This document shows, piece by piece, positions 49,101 to 60,600 of a DNA stretch of 64,000 bases. Below the pieces are notes generated by a model, which worked only from the letters and a program-made list of their open reading frames with translations, searched no databases and had not been told where the DNA came from. The stretch's first letter is position 1, and the number at the start of each line of letters is the position of its first letter. This DNA is from Cardinalis cardinalis (lineage: Eukaryota > Chordata > Aves > Passeriformes > Cardinalidae). The translations under genes were made by a program, and so were the position numbers. The stretch is taken from assembly GCA_014549065.1 (NCBI GenBank), contig JACDOX010000007.1:1671621-1735620 (forward strand). The letters run 5' to 3'.

Positions 49101-52100
49101 AAGAACAGGAACCATGGAGTTGCAAGGCCTGGGCTGTCCTCCAGAAATGTTTTTTATAGTTGTAGGCANATCATTTAATCTTGGTTAAATCACATAAGTC
49201 AATNAGGTGGAGACATACCTTTTAGTAGAGAAAGGGAAAACTACAATCTATCTGAAAGCAAATGAATCATTCCCTTCAGTCCTTGTGTTGGATAATTGTG
49301 AATCAAATACTGAAGGGTTTTTGCTGTCTAATAACTCTGCTCAACATACACATTAATAAATTAAATTACTCGGTAATTTAGATTATTACATTTATCAGTA
49401 CATTAGATTAAGACAAAAGTATTCTGGGCCTATATCCTCTAATTCATCTTAGAGCAAGAAATCAATTCAGCTCTGAGTCCACTGATAGGAAGTTTCAAGA
49501 AATTACTATGACGTAGCTTCTAATACTTTGGTGTGTTACTTAACAAACTGACAATATATTCAACTTCTGATTCTCTGCACACGATTAAATCCTCTTTTCT
49601 TTTCTATTCTGCTTATGAAGGCATTNGGATTCCCTGCTGGGAAACATTGTGACTAGCTTGCCCACTGTATCTCGCCCACTCATTAATTAAAGACAAATAT
49701 GTCACTTTCCAGAAAAACGTGGGTATATTCAGAACAAAAAAGGAGCAATTCCTTTAGTCTTTATATAATTCTTTGTCTTCAGAGGTTCCTCCTTATGAAG
49801 TGCCTTATCTGTCTTTATTTTTTATAGAAATCCCAAGAACTGATTGACTTCCATTNCTGATAATTTGTTTTAATTTATAGATTGATAGTATATACTAAGA
49901 TGTGCCATTTTAGCAGTTTGTAATCTAAGAACATTTCTGGTATAAGCCTTAATTCCTTCACAAATTAATTTAATTGACTATAACTCTGACAATTTTACCT
50001 TTCTTTAGACCCCTAAAAATAATCCCAGTGCTGGAGGAGTGCTGTGACTGCCTGATGCTCCTTCTGCTCCTCTCTGTCATGGAACTGGGAGTAGTGATGC
50101 AGTAACTGTGTTGGACTGAGCAATTTGGCCTGAGATCGAGAAGGTGACCTGNGTCAGATTCACTGACTAGGAATAATATAAAGGTGCATCCAATATAAAT
50201 CTGTGAAGTATTAATAACATGTATATTATTATGTGCTTAATATGTGACATACAATAATTATACTTATACATAGCAATTTCTACAGATTCCAACCAAGAAA
50301 AGGATGGAATTAGTACTGCAAAACACTCAGTGCAGCATGCTTTTCCCAGAATATTTTATTCAGAAAATCCTTAGATGCAAAATATATTTATATATGTATT
50401 AAATATACACACATTTTTATGCTTATATGTGACATACATTACTTGTATACTGAGAGCTGAACATACACAAGAAAAAAAAATAAAAAGAGAAAGCAGGGGT
50501 AAATTCTGATGAAAACAGAGATGTTTTGCTCAGTGCTTTACCAGTTGTATGTTATCAATTTGACAGGAAAAGAGTCAGAGCTATCACTTTCTGCCACTCC
50601 TTCAATGGGCTGTAAGACTGATGGGAACTCTCAGGGAATTTCTCCAAAAATTTCTTCTGAACTTGATACAGAAATGCATATGGAGCCCCATAAGCAACAA
50701 TAATTCTTATGCAATGGAAAATGAGGACAGGTTTTTCCTCTGCTGTATTTAGTTGGCATAACATGAAACTGAATCCATCAGTGAAGAAATGCAATATTTA
50801 ACACTCACAAATATCACAAGTTTAGGGTTTTTTATCAGATTAGACTAATGTGATATGCTAATNTTTTCTGGGAAACAGGATGCAGTGAATTTAGTAACAA
50901 TATCTCTTAAAATGGAAAAATAGAGTGAAANAGTTTCTTGTTCAAAACATAGATGTATCAATTCCTACAGCTAAAAAGATGGAAAAGTTAATAAGAGACA
51001 AAATCTTCTGCTTGATAAACAAAAAAAAAAGAGTCTTTGATATCCAGTTAATATTATATAAGAAGTCACAATTGAAGTAATTACAAAAGCTTGATTTAAT
51101 TCTTTTTGGCATTTTGTTTTCATAAATATTTTAGCAAGCAGTTTTTTCACCCAGTAGAATGTATATGAAGATACTTTANTTGAGTGGGTGGTTATAGTCT
51201 CAAAATGTTAAACTAAACAGAATGTGTGCACTTTAGATTACAGTAGAGACAAGATCTATGCTTTCCTTCCAATGTTATTTTCCAACTATGTATTCAGATT
51301 TATATCAGATGAGTACTGCACACCACTTGACATACAGTGTTGTTCAATAAGAGAGATTGCTGCTCCACTTGTATTGTGAAATAACGCCTTTTTTCAGATA
51401 ATTATAGGATGACGATAGAAATGGAAGCTCTCAGCCAGAGACCTGTGCTAATGCTGCAAAAAACTTATGAGATTGATCTGGAAAATTGATTTATTTTCAT
51501 TCTCTTTAAAATAATTTTTGTTTGCTTTCTGATGTGAATAATCTCTCTATAAAGGTGTCTATATAAATCAGTTGATGCAGACTAATTTGGAACCCTGCTT
51601 GCAATATGAATGGCCTTGCTTTGAAAAGGAAATTGAAAAATTAAACAAGTTTAGGGACAGAAATAAGTACATTGATGAGCATAAAAAAATCCAGGTTTTT
51701 ATGAGAAGAGAGTTTTTAAAATTATTTGGATTATTTAATTTAAAAAGGTCAAAGGTGTAAAGACAGCAAGGGTAGCTTTCATATAAAGATAAGAACAAAT
51801 AATAACTTTAAAACACAGCGAATATTTTAGTAAGGATTTGTCAACCAAGCTCAACGTAAGTAAAATATCCTATGAATGAAGACATTTATGATTTCTGTCT
51901 AATGACAGGATTTTTTTATTAATATTAAAATATATTCACAAATGTGCAGATTTTATTTTGGACCAAAATTATTGCAAAGAATATCCAGATTTTATTTTTA
52001 TTTAATATTGTGGCACATGTCCATTTCCTTCCTGCATTTTCAGGCCATTGCATGGCCATTGCGAGGCTATCAAAATTTTGCTATATTCGTCCAGATCTCA

Positions 52101-53883
52101 ACAGTCTTTAACCTTCCACAAGAGACCTGACATCCACCTCCTAAAAAGTCAACTTTGTTGATGCTTTTGAGGCAGAGATTGCAGTCTTGGACTGATGACT
52201 GCAAGTCGAGGGAGGAGCTGACCTGCAAGAGCATCAACACAAGCAAAAAGCCATAAAATGCTTTCTCTCTCTGGCATCTCTTTTTTCCNTCATCCTCCTA
52301 CTCTATCTCCTGCAGCAGGAAGAGCTCAGTCCTGCTCCCCCTTACCATGGCAGCAACATTTCATTTTGATTACACTGATGGGAGTATTGGAAATGAAAGA
52401 GCAACACTGAGCAGGCTAGAGACATTTTTATTTTGTTTCAAATAGCAACAAGAGTCTTTTCTGGATATTGAAGTGTCTGCTAGGGTGAAATAAACAATAA
52501 AAGAGATCTTGGATTTTGTTGATTAGCACAATATTTATGTGAAATATTAAGACATACAAGTGTTTCCAGACTGGTATTATTTTANAATTTCAACATTCAC
52601 TGAGATTAAACTAAGGTTGATCTGATCATCCTTAGCTGAACCCTGAACAGGCTAAAGAAAATTATATGGCTTTAATTTTTTCAACTATATATTATTCCTA
52701 AATTTAAAATTGAATTTCTAGATTAGGTAATATATTAAAATATCCTGCTAGAAATTACTTTTTTTTTATCACAATGACAAAGTTGTTTATTCATGGGAAT
52801 AAAAACTCCCATGAAAACTTAATCATATAAAGACCTGATTTTCAGCACTGAAGCTCTCTGCTTGAAAAAATGTTGACTCATTTTAATATTACATAGTGTT
52901 TTAATTGGAAAAAAAATGGATGAGTTTTCTCTCACATTAAGTTTTTGATTTTTTTTTGTCCTTTAAGATTTAATCAGTCTCCAACATTAAAGCAAACTTT
53001 TAATTGATATTTGGGGATTCCTCTTTTCAAATAAGATATTAACACTTGTCATATAATTAATTTACTCATTTTGCTTTGTGAGCAGTCCTCACAGTTTGCT
53101 CTCTGTAATGAGCTGAAGGTGTGCCCATGAGAAAACTATATTCTGTTTTCTGAAGTGTTTGTGAAACGTGAGCTGCACCATGCTGAGGACATTTTCTTGT
53201 TTCTCTGGCAGAATTCTGCAAGGAATTTCAAAGGTCATATCTTCATGCTGCTGCATGTGAAAGGAACAATCACCTTTTTTTAATTTCCTTCCCAGATGTA
53301 ACTGAATATGGAGCTTCTGTCAAAAGGAAGAAGTTTGGAGAGGAGTCCTGCTGACATCAGAATTAATTATTTTCATAACTGAAGGTACTGGAAACTTAGC
53401 AAACCAACATTCTACACATTTAGTAAGGTCAAAATCACAGGCCTTGAATGTGCTTTGAGCCTATTCATTTTTATGAACACAACTTTTGTGTTTTACAGGT
53501 GAATTCTAAACAGTAGCAGNGAAAATTGTGGTAGTGATTTGTCCCTTATCAGTGAATAAACATTTTAGAAGAGTCAGAAATACTTGTAAATAGACTCATA
53601 TTAATTTTTAAGTTTAAAAATTTCCAATTATGTTGAGGAAGATCACTGCAATTGTATTCCAAACAATAAGCTTACTTGGATTTAAACACAGTTCTGGAGA
53701 TCATGGACTGGTGATTTGATACCATAAACTACAATTCATCTTTCCACTTAATATGTACTTATTGAATATTTGCATCTACCCTGTCTTGGTGTGCTTATTT
53801 TTTGGGAGTTTTATGTCAGTGTCTCACTTATTTTCTTCTCAGTTTTAGAAGACTATAANCTACACAATTCCTGGATGCAATAT
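46187..53883. other. Long unique A+T-rich stretch, no gene seen
   Basis: About 7.7 kb. A polypyrimidine tract lies at about 47027-47097. A diverged direct repeat around TATGTGACATACA occurs at about 50231-50271 and 50418-50451. A 9-bp inverted repeat (TTCATGGGA/TCCCATGAA) is at 52790-52815. A possible old MIR-like SINE at 49090-49210 is weak. The 64-codon plus-strand frame 50509-50703 looks protein-like in composition but matches nothing recognised. No gene can be supported. Confidence 0.5.
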
Positions 53884-54231
53884 TGTGCTGACTTTGGCTG
53901 TGGTGGAGTTGATATTTGTCACAGTAGCTGGTGTGAGNCTGTGTTTTGGATTTTTTAAGGAAATAGTCTTGCTAACCCAGAGACGTTTTAGTTACTGCTG
54001 AGCAGAATAGCTGGACACACCTGTCTTCCCATGAGAAGTGGTGAATAAATTCCTTGCTTAACTTTGCTTGTTCACATGGCTTCTTTTTTCCCTATTAAAT
54101 TTTATCTTAGCCCATGAGTTCTCTAGCTTTTACATTACTGATTCTCTACCCCATCACACTGGGGAGTTCTGGAAGGGGAGTGAGCAAATATCTGTGTGGA
54201 GCTTAGTTGTCAGCTGGGGTGACAACTGTGA
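53884..54231 (+). mobile_element. Solo LTR, family A copy 2, internally deleted
   Basis: It starts TGTGCTGACTTTGGCTG (53884), followed by GGAGTTGATATTTGTCACAGTAGCTGGTGTGAG, GTGTTTTGGATTTT and GAGACGTTTTAGTTACTGCTGAGCAG, the normal left part of family A. It then jumps straight to ATAGCTGGACACACCTGTCTTCCCATGAGAAGTGGTGAATAAATTCCTTGC and CCCTATTAAATTTTATCTTAGCCCATGAGTT (ATTAAA at 54094-54099). The last block is GGGGAGTTCTGGAAGGGGAGTGAGC...GTGTGGAGCTTAGTTGTCAGCTGGGGT. About 250 bp between the two halves, including the TATA box region, is missing relative to the recalled family and the copy at 57080. No clear target duplication. Right edge uncertain by about 5 bp. Confidence 0.9.
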
Positions 54232-57079
54232 AAAATTTGAAGCAAAGGTTGATGGTTTAATGATCTAATCCAATCACCTTAAGCATGCTTTATTTCTCTC
54301 TTCATAAAATGTATAGCTAGGTGCCCTAAAACCAGTGGAACTAAGGCAGGAATCTACAGAATACCTAGGGAAAATGTTTCAAAATGTGCTTGTCTGGTAC
54401 ATTGTAACATGTTGATCAAACTATAATTTTCTGCTGGGTTCCTTTATGTAAAACCAAAAAAAAAATTCAGCTAAAACCTTGCTACACAGATGGATGCACA
54501 CATGCATATGTGTGATGCATGTTGCACAAGTACTTATCAAAACCTCTGTCAAGAATTTACAGAGCACTCATAGCATCATTGACTTAATTTAGTTTTATGG
54601 TGAGAGAGCATATGCTGCTATAACCACTTTCACTGTTTTCTACCNGGTGAAAAACCTCTAGAAACTAATGGGAGGATCTGGATATTAACAAGAAGAGCAT
54701 CTCTAACATGGCAGAAGTCCAATGCTATTTTACAATGAAAGGTCAANTTGAGTCATCATGAATCTGTTGCATAAGAGCTCTCATCTTCTTTAGGAAAGCA
54801 CTTATGATACTTCCATGAGCTGTAATTTTATAAATTTTTTTTTGAAATTCACTTGCTCAGAAAACAAGAAGAACCGAATAAACTCTACTGCTGTTAAAAT
54901 TTGTATATTTAAAGGATTTATTTTGATTGGAATAAAAATAATTTGTCAAAATATTCCAACATAAGAAATATTATTATCACTATATGACTGAAAAATGGCA
55001 CTTTTTAGTCCAAGTGTGTGGTTTTTTTGCAAGGATCAAAGAGATTATGCAGGAGGGATTTTTATTTTAACTAATTAATAGTGTAACTGATATTAAACTC
55101 AAGTGCTTTATTTGATTCTTAATTCAATACACAATTTGAATAACACAACCCCCACACAAGTATCAAAGAGCTATTGAAGAAACTTTGAATGAGCTTTGAT
55201 ATGGCACCTGGAGTATCTGTAAAAGTAACTTATCGTTGTTTGCCTGGGTTATTTCTGTGTGGTTTGTTCACGATCAGCATCATAAGTATTGAAACTACTT
55301 CCCATAACTACAGGATGGCAAGTTCCCTTACAGCCTACATCCTTCCCTCTTTGCAACTTTTGTTCCCCACATCCTTACCCAGAGTCTGCAACAGCATGTA
55401 CAAAGAGTATTGATTGCAGGCTTTTACAGTTCCGAGCAACCACTAGAAGGAACTACACATTGTGCAGAAGGAGAAGAAATTCACTCTAAACACGTAAGCA
55501 CAGACAGCCTGAAAGGTAAATTGGCTTTCTGAGGAAATTATGCCTAAAGGTTTTAGCCATTCTGCTTGCTCTCACCCCACGCAAATGGGACTGATGCAAG
55601 CGCTTATGCAGCCAGGGGGTAAACAGTATCAGGGAACTGATCCAGCTGAAAGTACTTTTCTGGGTAACTTTTTGACTGGACTGATTTGTCTGATCTGATA
55701 AGCTGTTTGCACTGCTACANCATGCTTGGGCCAATTGGCACTGTGATGGCAGAAGCAAGTGGCCAGGGTATTTTGGGAGCAGGTGGCAATTAAAGGAACT
55801 GGATTAAAACTTGCAAATACTGACTGGATCACTATGATCTTGGCTGTCAGCAAAATTTTAGCATTCGTTAGCTTTTGTTTATGCAGGGTAGTTACCCTAC
55901 TGCCTATTTCCAGATACCTGGTAAACATTAAAAGCCATAAAAGTCTGTGGTTTTGGCATTTTTTACTTATTAACTTGCCATTTTATTGTCCATGAAGGAG
56001 CAGGGAGTTGAGATGTGGGCATTGGACAAAGGTAAATCTTATTAGGGTGAGATGAAGGGGGAGCCTGCATCAGAAAAACCTTTTACAACCAAGGACACTT
56101 CTACATGGAACTAACTAGTCTTAAAACTGTCTGTGCAATGCAAAGTCAATGTGATTTGCCTGCTCCTTGCCTGTGCCTCTGAGTCTTTCCATGCTTTTTT
56201 TCCTCACTTTTCTCCTTCTTCTCTCTGACTCTTGGGTTTAGAAACCCTTCTCGTGGTGCTTGTTGGACCCTTACAGACATGAGGTAAGAAGTCTGTTTCT
56301 GTAAAATTCACGTGTGCTTCCATGGGTGTCCAGATATGCCACAGATAAGTTAGTGAGATAAGAGAAGATTTATCTCAGACTAAAGAAAAATGGGAAAGGA
56401 TTCCCTTTTTCTGGGACCAATAAACTGTTAGAGTGGTCCTATTATCTGGGAAGATATAGGTGGAATTTACTTTAGGTGGAATTTTCTATTGGATGAATGA
56501 GACTAAAATGCTTCATTTTTTGTTGCTGCTAATATTTCCGTCTGACTGACCTAAAAATCTGAGAATGTTTGCTCCAGCTTCTACATCACCACCACAAGTG
56601 TATTTTCTGAATGCATTTTTGTGCTTGAAGCAGATACATTATTCTGCTGACATCAATAGATTAGGAAAATGTAGAAAGTGTGGTTCGCCAAAGAAAATNA
56701 ACCCTCCTTGTCACGACCAGCTCTTACTATATTATATTTTCCTTGAAAAATTTTAGTATTTGCCATTTTCTAACTGTGAAAAATTCCAAACAGGGAGATT
56801 TTTCCACATGCCAAGTATTTTCTTAGGCCTATAAGTTATCAGATGTTTATGATAAATACTCTTTTTATTCTCTCTCTTCTATGTGGAGAAGAAAGTGAAG
56901 GGACTTCACAAAGCATGTCTTTGGATGTCTGGATTCTCTTTAATACCACCAAAGACCATCTATCAGAGATGAAAAGGGATAGTAATTTTTGGCTGATTCA
57001 TATTAATTATTTAAATATCCCTCTTCAGATGGGGTGAAGTGGTTCATGGTGTCTGTGAAGTGCAAGGTTTCTGAGAGCT
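54232..57079. other. Unique stretch between two inverted LTR copies, no gene seen
   Basis: The part 55190-55800 is somewhat G+C-richer than its surroundings and holds several overlapping frames on both strands (for example 55189-55413 plus, 55486-55758 and 55629-55928 minus). None is recognised and none looks like retroviral gag, pol or env. Confidence 0.5.
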
Positions 57080-57645
57080 TGTCATGCCTTAACCCCACTT
57101 GGGTTAGCAGCTCAGTCTCACACAGCCAGTCACTCACTCATCCCTTGTGGGATGGGAGAGAGAATTGGAAGTGCATAAGAGAAAATCTCTGGGTTGAAAT
57201 GAAGTTTAACAGGCAAAGCAAAAGCCATGCACACAAGCAAAGAATTAAGTCACCACTTCCCATGGGCAAGTAAGTGTGTTCAGCCATTCCCAGGAAAGCA
57301 GAGCTCCACCACAAATAATGGTGACTTGGGAAGACAAATATCATCACTCTGAACAATTCCCCTCCTCCTTGCCCCAGGATTCTATGCCGAGCATGACCCT
57401 ACATGGTGTGGAATATTTCTTTGCTCGATTGCAGTAATCTGTCCTGGCTGTGTTCCCTCTCAGGTCCTTGTGCACCCCCAGCCTCCTTGCTGGTGGGAGA
57501 GTATGAGAAGCAGAAGAGGCCTTGTCTACATGTGAGAGCTGCTCAGTAATCCCAAAAACATCCCTGTGCTATCAGACTGCTCCCAGCACAACAAATCCAA
57601 AACACAGACCCACACCAGCCACAGTGAAGAAATTTAACTTACNCA
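57080..57645 (-). mobile_element. Solo LTR, family A copy 3, minus strand
   Basis: The plus strand opens TGTCATGCCTTAACCCCACTTGGG (57080), the reverse complement of the family A right end. It runs through CACACAGCCAGTCACTCACTC, GGGAGAGAATTGGAAG, GCAAAGCAAAAGCCATGCACACAAGCAAAG, CACCACTTCCCATGGGCAAG and AGGAAAGCAGAGCTCCACCAC. Then come GACTTGGGAAGACAAATATCATCACTC, GAGCATGACCCTACATGGTGTGGAATA, CTGTCCTGGCTGTGTTCCCTC, CACCCCCAGCCTCCTTGCTGGTGGG and TGAAGAAATTTAACTTA. It is the best preserved of the three copies. The last 20 bp or so (the LTR's own 5' end) are lost or diverged after 57645. The TATA region near 57380 reads TATAGAAT on the minus strand and the poly-A signal is altered (GTTAAA). No retroviral genes are adjacent. 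Confidence 0.92.
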
Positions 57646-60600
57646 AGTGCAATCCGGAAACTAATTCTTGTGTTACCAGGTAGAATATGAGAGAGATAAA
57701 ACAGTTTTGCTTGAAACTTGCATTTTAATTAATGGCTACATAAAATTAGTCAGAATGAGATTAATAAAAAACCTTTTGCAAGGCAAAAAATAAAGGGCAT
57801 CAATCATTTTTAAGAAAGCCAAATCTATTTTCTCTTGTGACAAACTCCAATAACTTTTTTTTTNATTGATGTTGATGTTAATTGACACAATTTCAATTTT
57901 GTTGCGCTTTTAAAAATACTTTTTCTCAGATTTTTTATCTCACTTGGAATAGATAGATTTTTCTTTGAGTCAATGCATTAGGAAGTTAGTTGCCTAAAGC
58001 NGGTTTACACTGTGTTCCTCTGAGCTTAAATGTTTTCCTGGACATCTAATCTATTTTGAAATTAGGAGCTGCTGCCCTTAAATTTCACACTTCAAAATAA
58101 ATTATTTTATTTTGAATGTTTGATCCATGTCTGCAAAGAGACCCCTGTTGTTCTAAGATAAACAGAAGACAGCTGTATCAGAGGAACTCAACTGGAGTTG
58201 TACAAAANAATCAATAGTCAGAAATATGCCCATAGACAACCTTATGAATAATTTCTTCTCCAGTACCAGCTGCAAGAACTATGTTCTCCTTCATGATTAA
58301 CCAGAGAACTTTATGAGCAGTTTATCTATATAAAACTCGTACAAGTAAATTATTTGATGTATACAATTTTTAAATGAANGTGTGGAAAAGTGGAAAATAA
58401 TGTAAATTATAATGAAAAAGATCTTGGTGAAATAAAATAGATTATGGATTGTGTAAAATAGATTAAAACATGTCATTTTAAANGACCATATTCAATATTT
58501 CTTAACTTTCTATAGGAGCATGCATTTCCCTCGTGGAGAAGTACTGTATTGATTGTAATTCTGACACTAATAATTCTCAGTGTAAGAAAAAATAAAAATA
58601 GAATCAGCTTGCTAAAAAGTGCTCACTTGATTACAATATTGAATGTGAAATATTATTTATCTCATGAGTACTCAGCATCCTCATGGCTAAAAAATACATC
58701 AAGACATATTTATTGCCCAACAAGTTAATTAAGAGATTTCCAGGGCAGAAACTTACAGAAATTTAGCCAGAGTCTGTTTATATTGATTGTCTTGGTCTTT
58801 GGATCCAGTCCCAAATGAAAAATAAATAAATAAACAAATAAGTCAGAATTTATTAATGTTATCTCTTTGTTTTATTCAGTGTTCAACTGATTTCAAAACT
58901 CTGNCTTCCAGTCTGGGTGTATTTACTGTATTAATAAGTGCATAGATACAAGTATTTCACCTGAGTTGGAAATCCAGGAACTCATAGGAAAATAGAAAGT
59001 AAAACTAATGCAGTGCTGTGCAACATCATTATTTCAATTGTATCCAAGAGAATTAGTACTTTGCAAGTNTAAGCTCTCAAAAGGAGTCCTAAGTGGCTGA
59101 GCACAAAACTAATACTTTATCTAATCCCAAGTGTGGAAATATTATTTTAACTTCANATATTTGTCATATTTGGGTGCTCTTGATAGATTTTTCAGTGAGA
59201 TTTTATGTGAGAGAATTCTATGATTGGTGGATTGGTGTTAAAACCCAAAATAAGAAGGTATTTTGTTAAAGGTTACTGAAATGATAAACTGTTAATCCTT
59301 GAAAAGTCATCAAAAGATAAATATTCTTTTAAACAACAGACACATGGATTTGGTTATTATCTATTGGACATACTTCTGAACTGATAATGAAAGGCACTAG
59401 CAATTGCTTTTCAGTAACTAATATTTATTTTGTAATCAGAAAAAACAAAGATATATACAAATGAACACTGGTTTACTTGAGAAATCTATGGCTGTGATTC
59501 AGCTTGGAATGACATTTTTTGGTTCTGGTGAAGAAAAAAAAGGTGCATATTTGATCACTAATTCTTAAGAAAAATACAAAAAAAGGACTGGATTTCTTTT
59601 ATGTTTGGAACCTGGAGAGGATTTTTTCCATTGCTGGTAAAGACTACTTGCAATTAGAGGAATAAGCTGTCTTTTTCTTTACGACAACCTTAGAAAAACA
59701 CCAAAGCAGAATGAAAAAATGACACTTTTTGATGCAATAATATTTCTGAGAAGGGGTAGACATACGTATTCAAAAGGAGAATTTAATGCTGAAGATGCTT
59801 CAGTATTTGGCAGACTTTCTCATTTCTACATTTTATGTTATTCATCACCAGCCACCTCATTTCTGTTTTGTCTGTCATTGTTTAAAACAAACAAGCAAAC
59901 CAACAAGCAAACATGAAAGAGTTTCTGAAAGACTCCCTTTGCCTACTGTTTGCTGGAAATGATAATGTTACACAAAGCAGGAATAGGCCTGTTAGGAGAT
60001 GGAGAGCAGTTATAGTCTTGTTAAGATGTTAAATGCCAGAAGTAAAAAAAAAAATTACTGTATATGGGTAGATAAGAAGAAATAATTCACAAATTACAGG
60101 TCATAATGTGAAGAGAATATGTATAATTTACTTCTCTGTTCCACGTCACAGGCAGTTTTCCCCTTACAATGTAGCAGCAGATGTATTCCCCAATTTTTGA
60201 CTATGAACAACCTAATAATTTAAACTTCAGTAATACCTTTAATTTCTTTCATGGTAATATTTAATATTATGATCAGCTTTTTAGCAGAGTTTTTCAAATC
60301 CCTTTCAGTTCTTATTTTAGTCCTTTAAGGTTTTTTCTTTCCCTTTTTCTAATTTTATTATAGTTTCTTTTACTTAAGTTTTTATACAAGTTTAAAATAT
60401 ATTCTTTACTGTAGCATTCATAATATTTCTTGGAATCTTATGAGCACTTATGTTTTTTGTTATAGGAAAAAACCATGGTAATGCAGTAAAAGTAAATAAA
60501 TTGTGATGTGAAAAATGGGGAGTCACTGTCACAGGAGAGAGTAGTTTGCAATGAATAATTCATTAATTGATTTTTTTCATTTTTGAGATATTTCTGAAAA

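Noticed and set aside
55189..55928. Cluster of overlapping frames as a small gene
   Set aside because: Frames lie on both strands in several phases, each under 100 codons, without domain or splice logic.
2786..57645. A provirus bounded by the minus-strand LTRs at 2786 and 57080
   Set aside because: Both are in the same orientation, but they are about 54 kb apart, far too distant for a provirus. They differ markedly, and no gag, pol or env sequence is seen between them.
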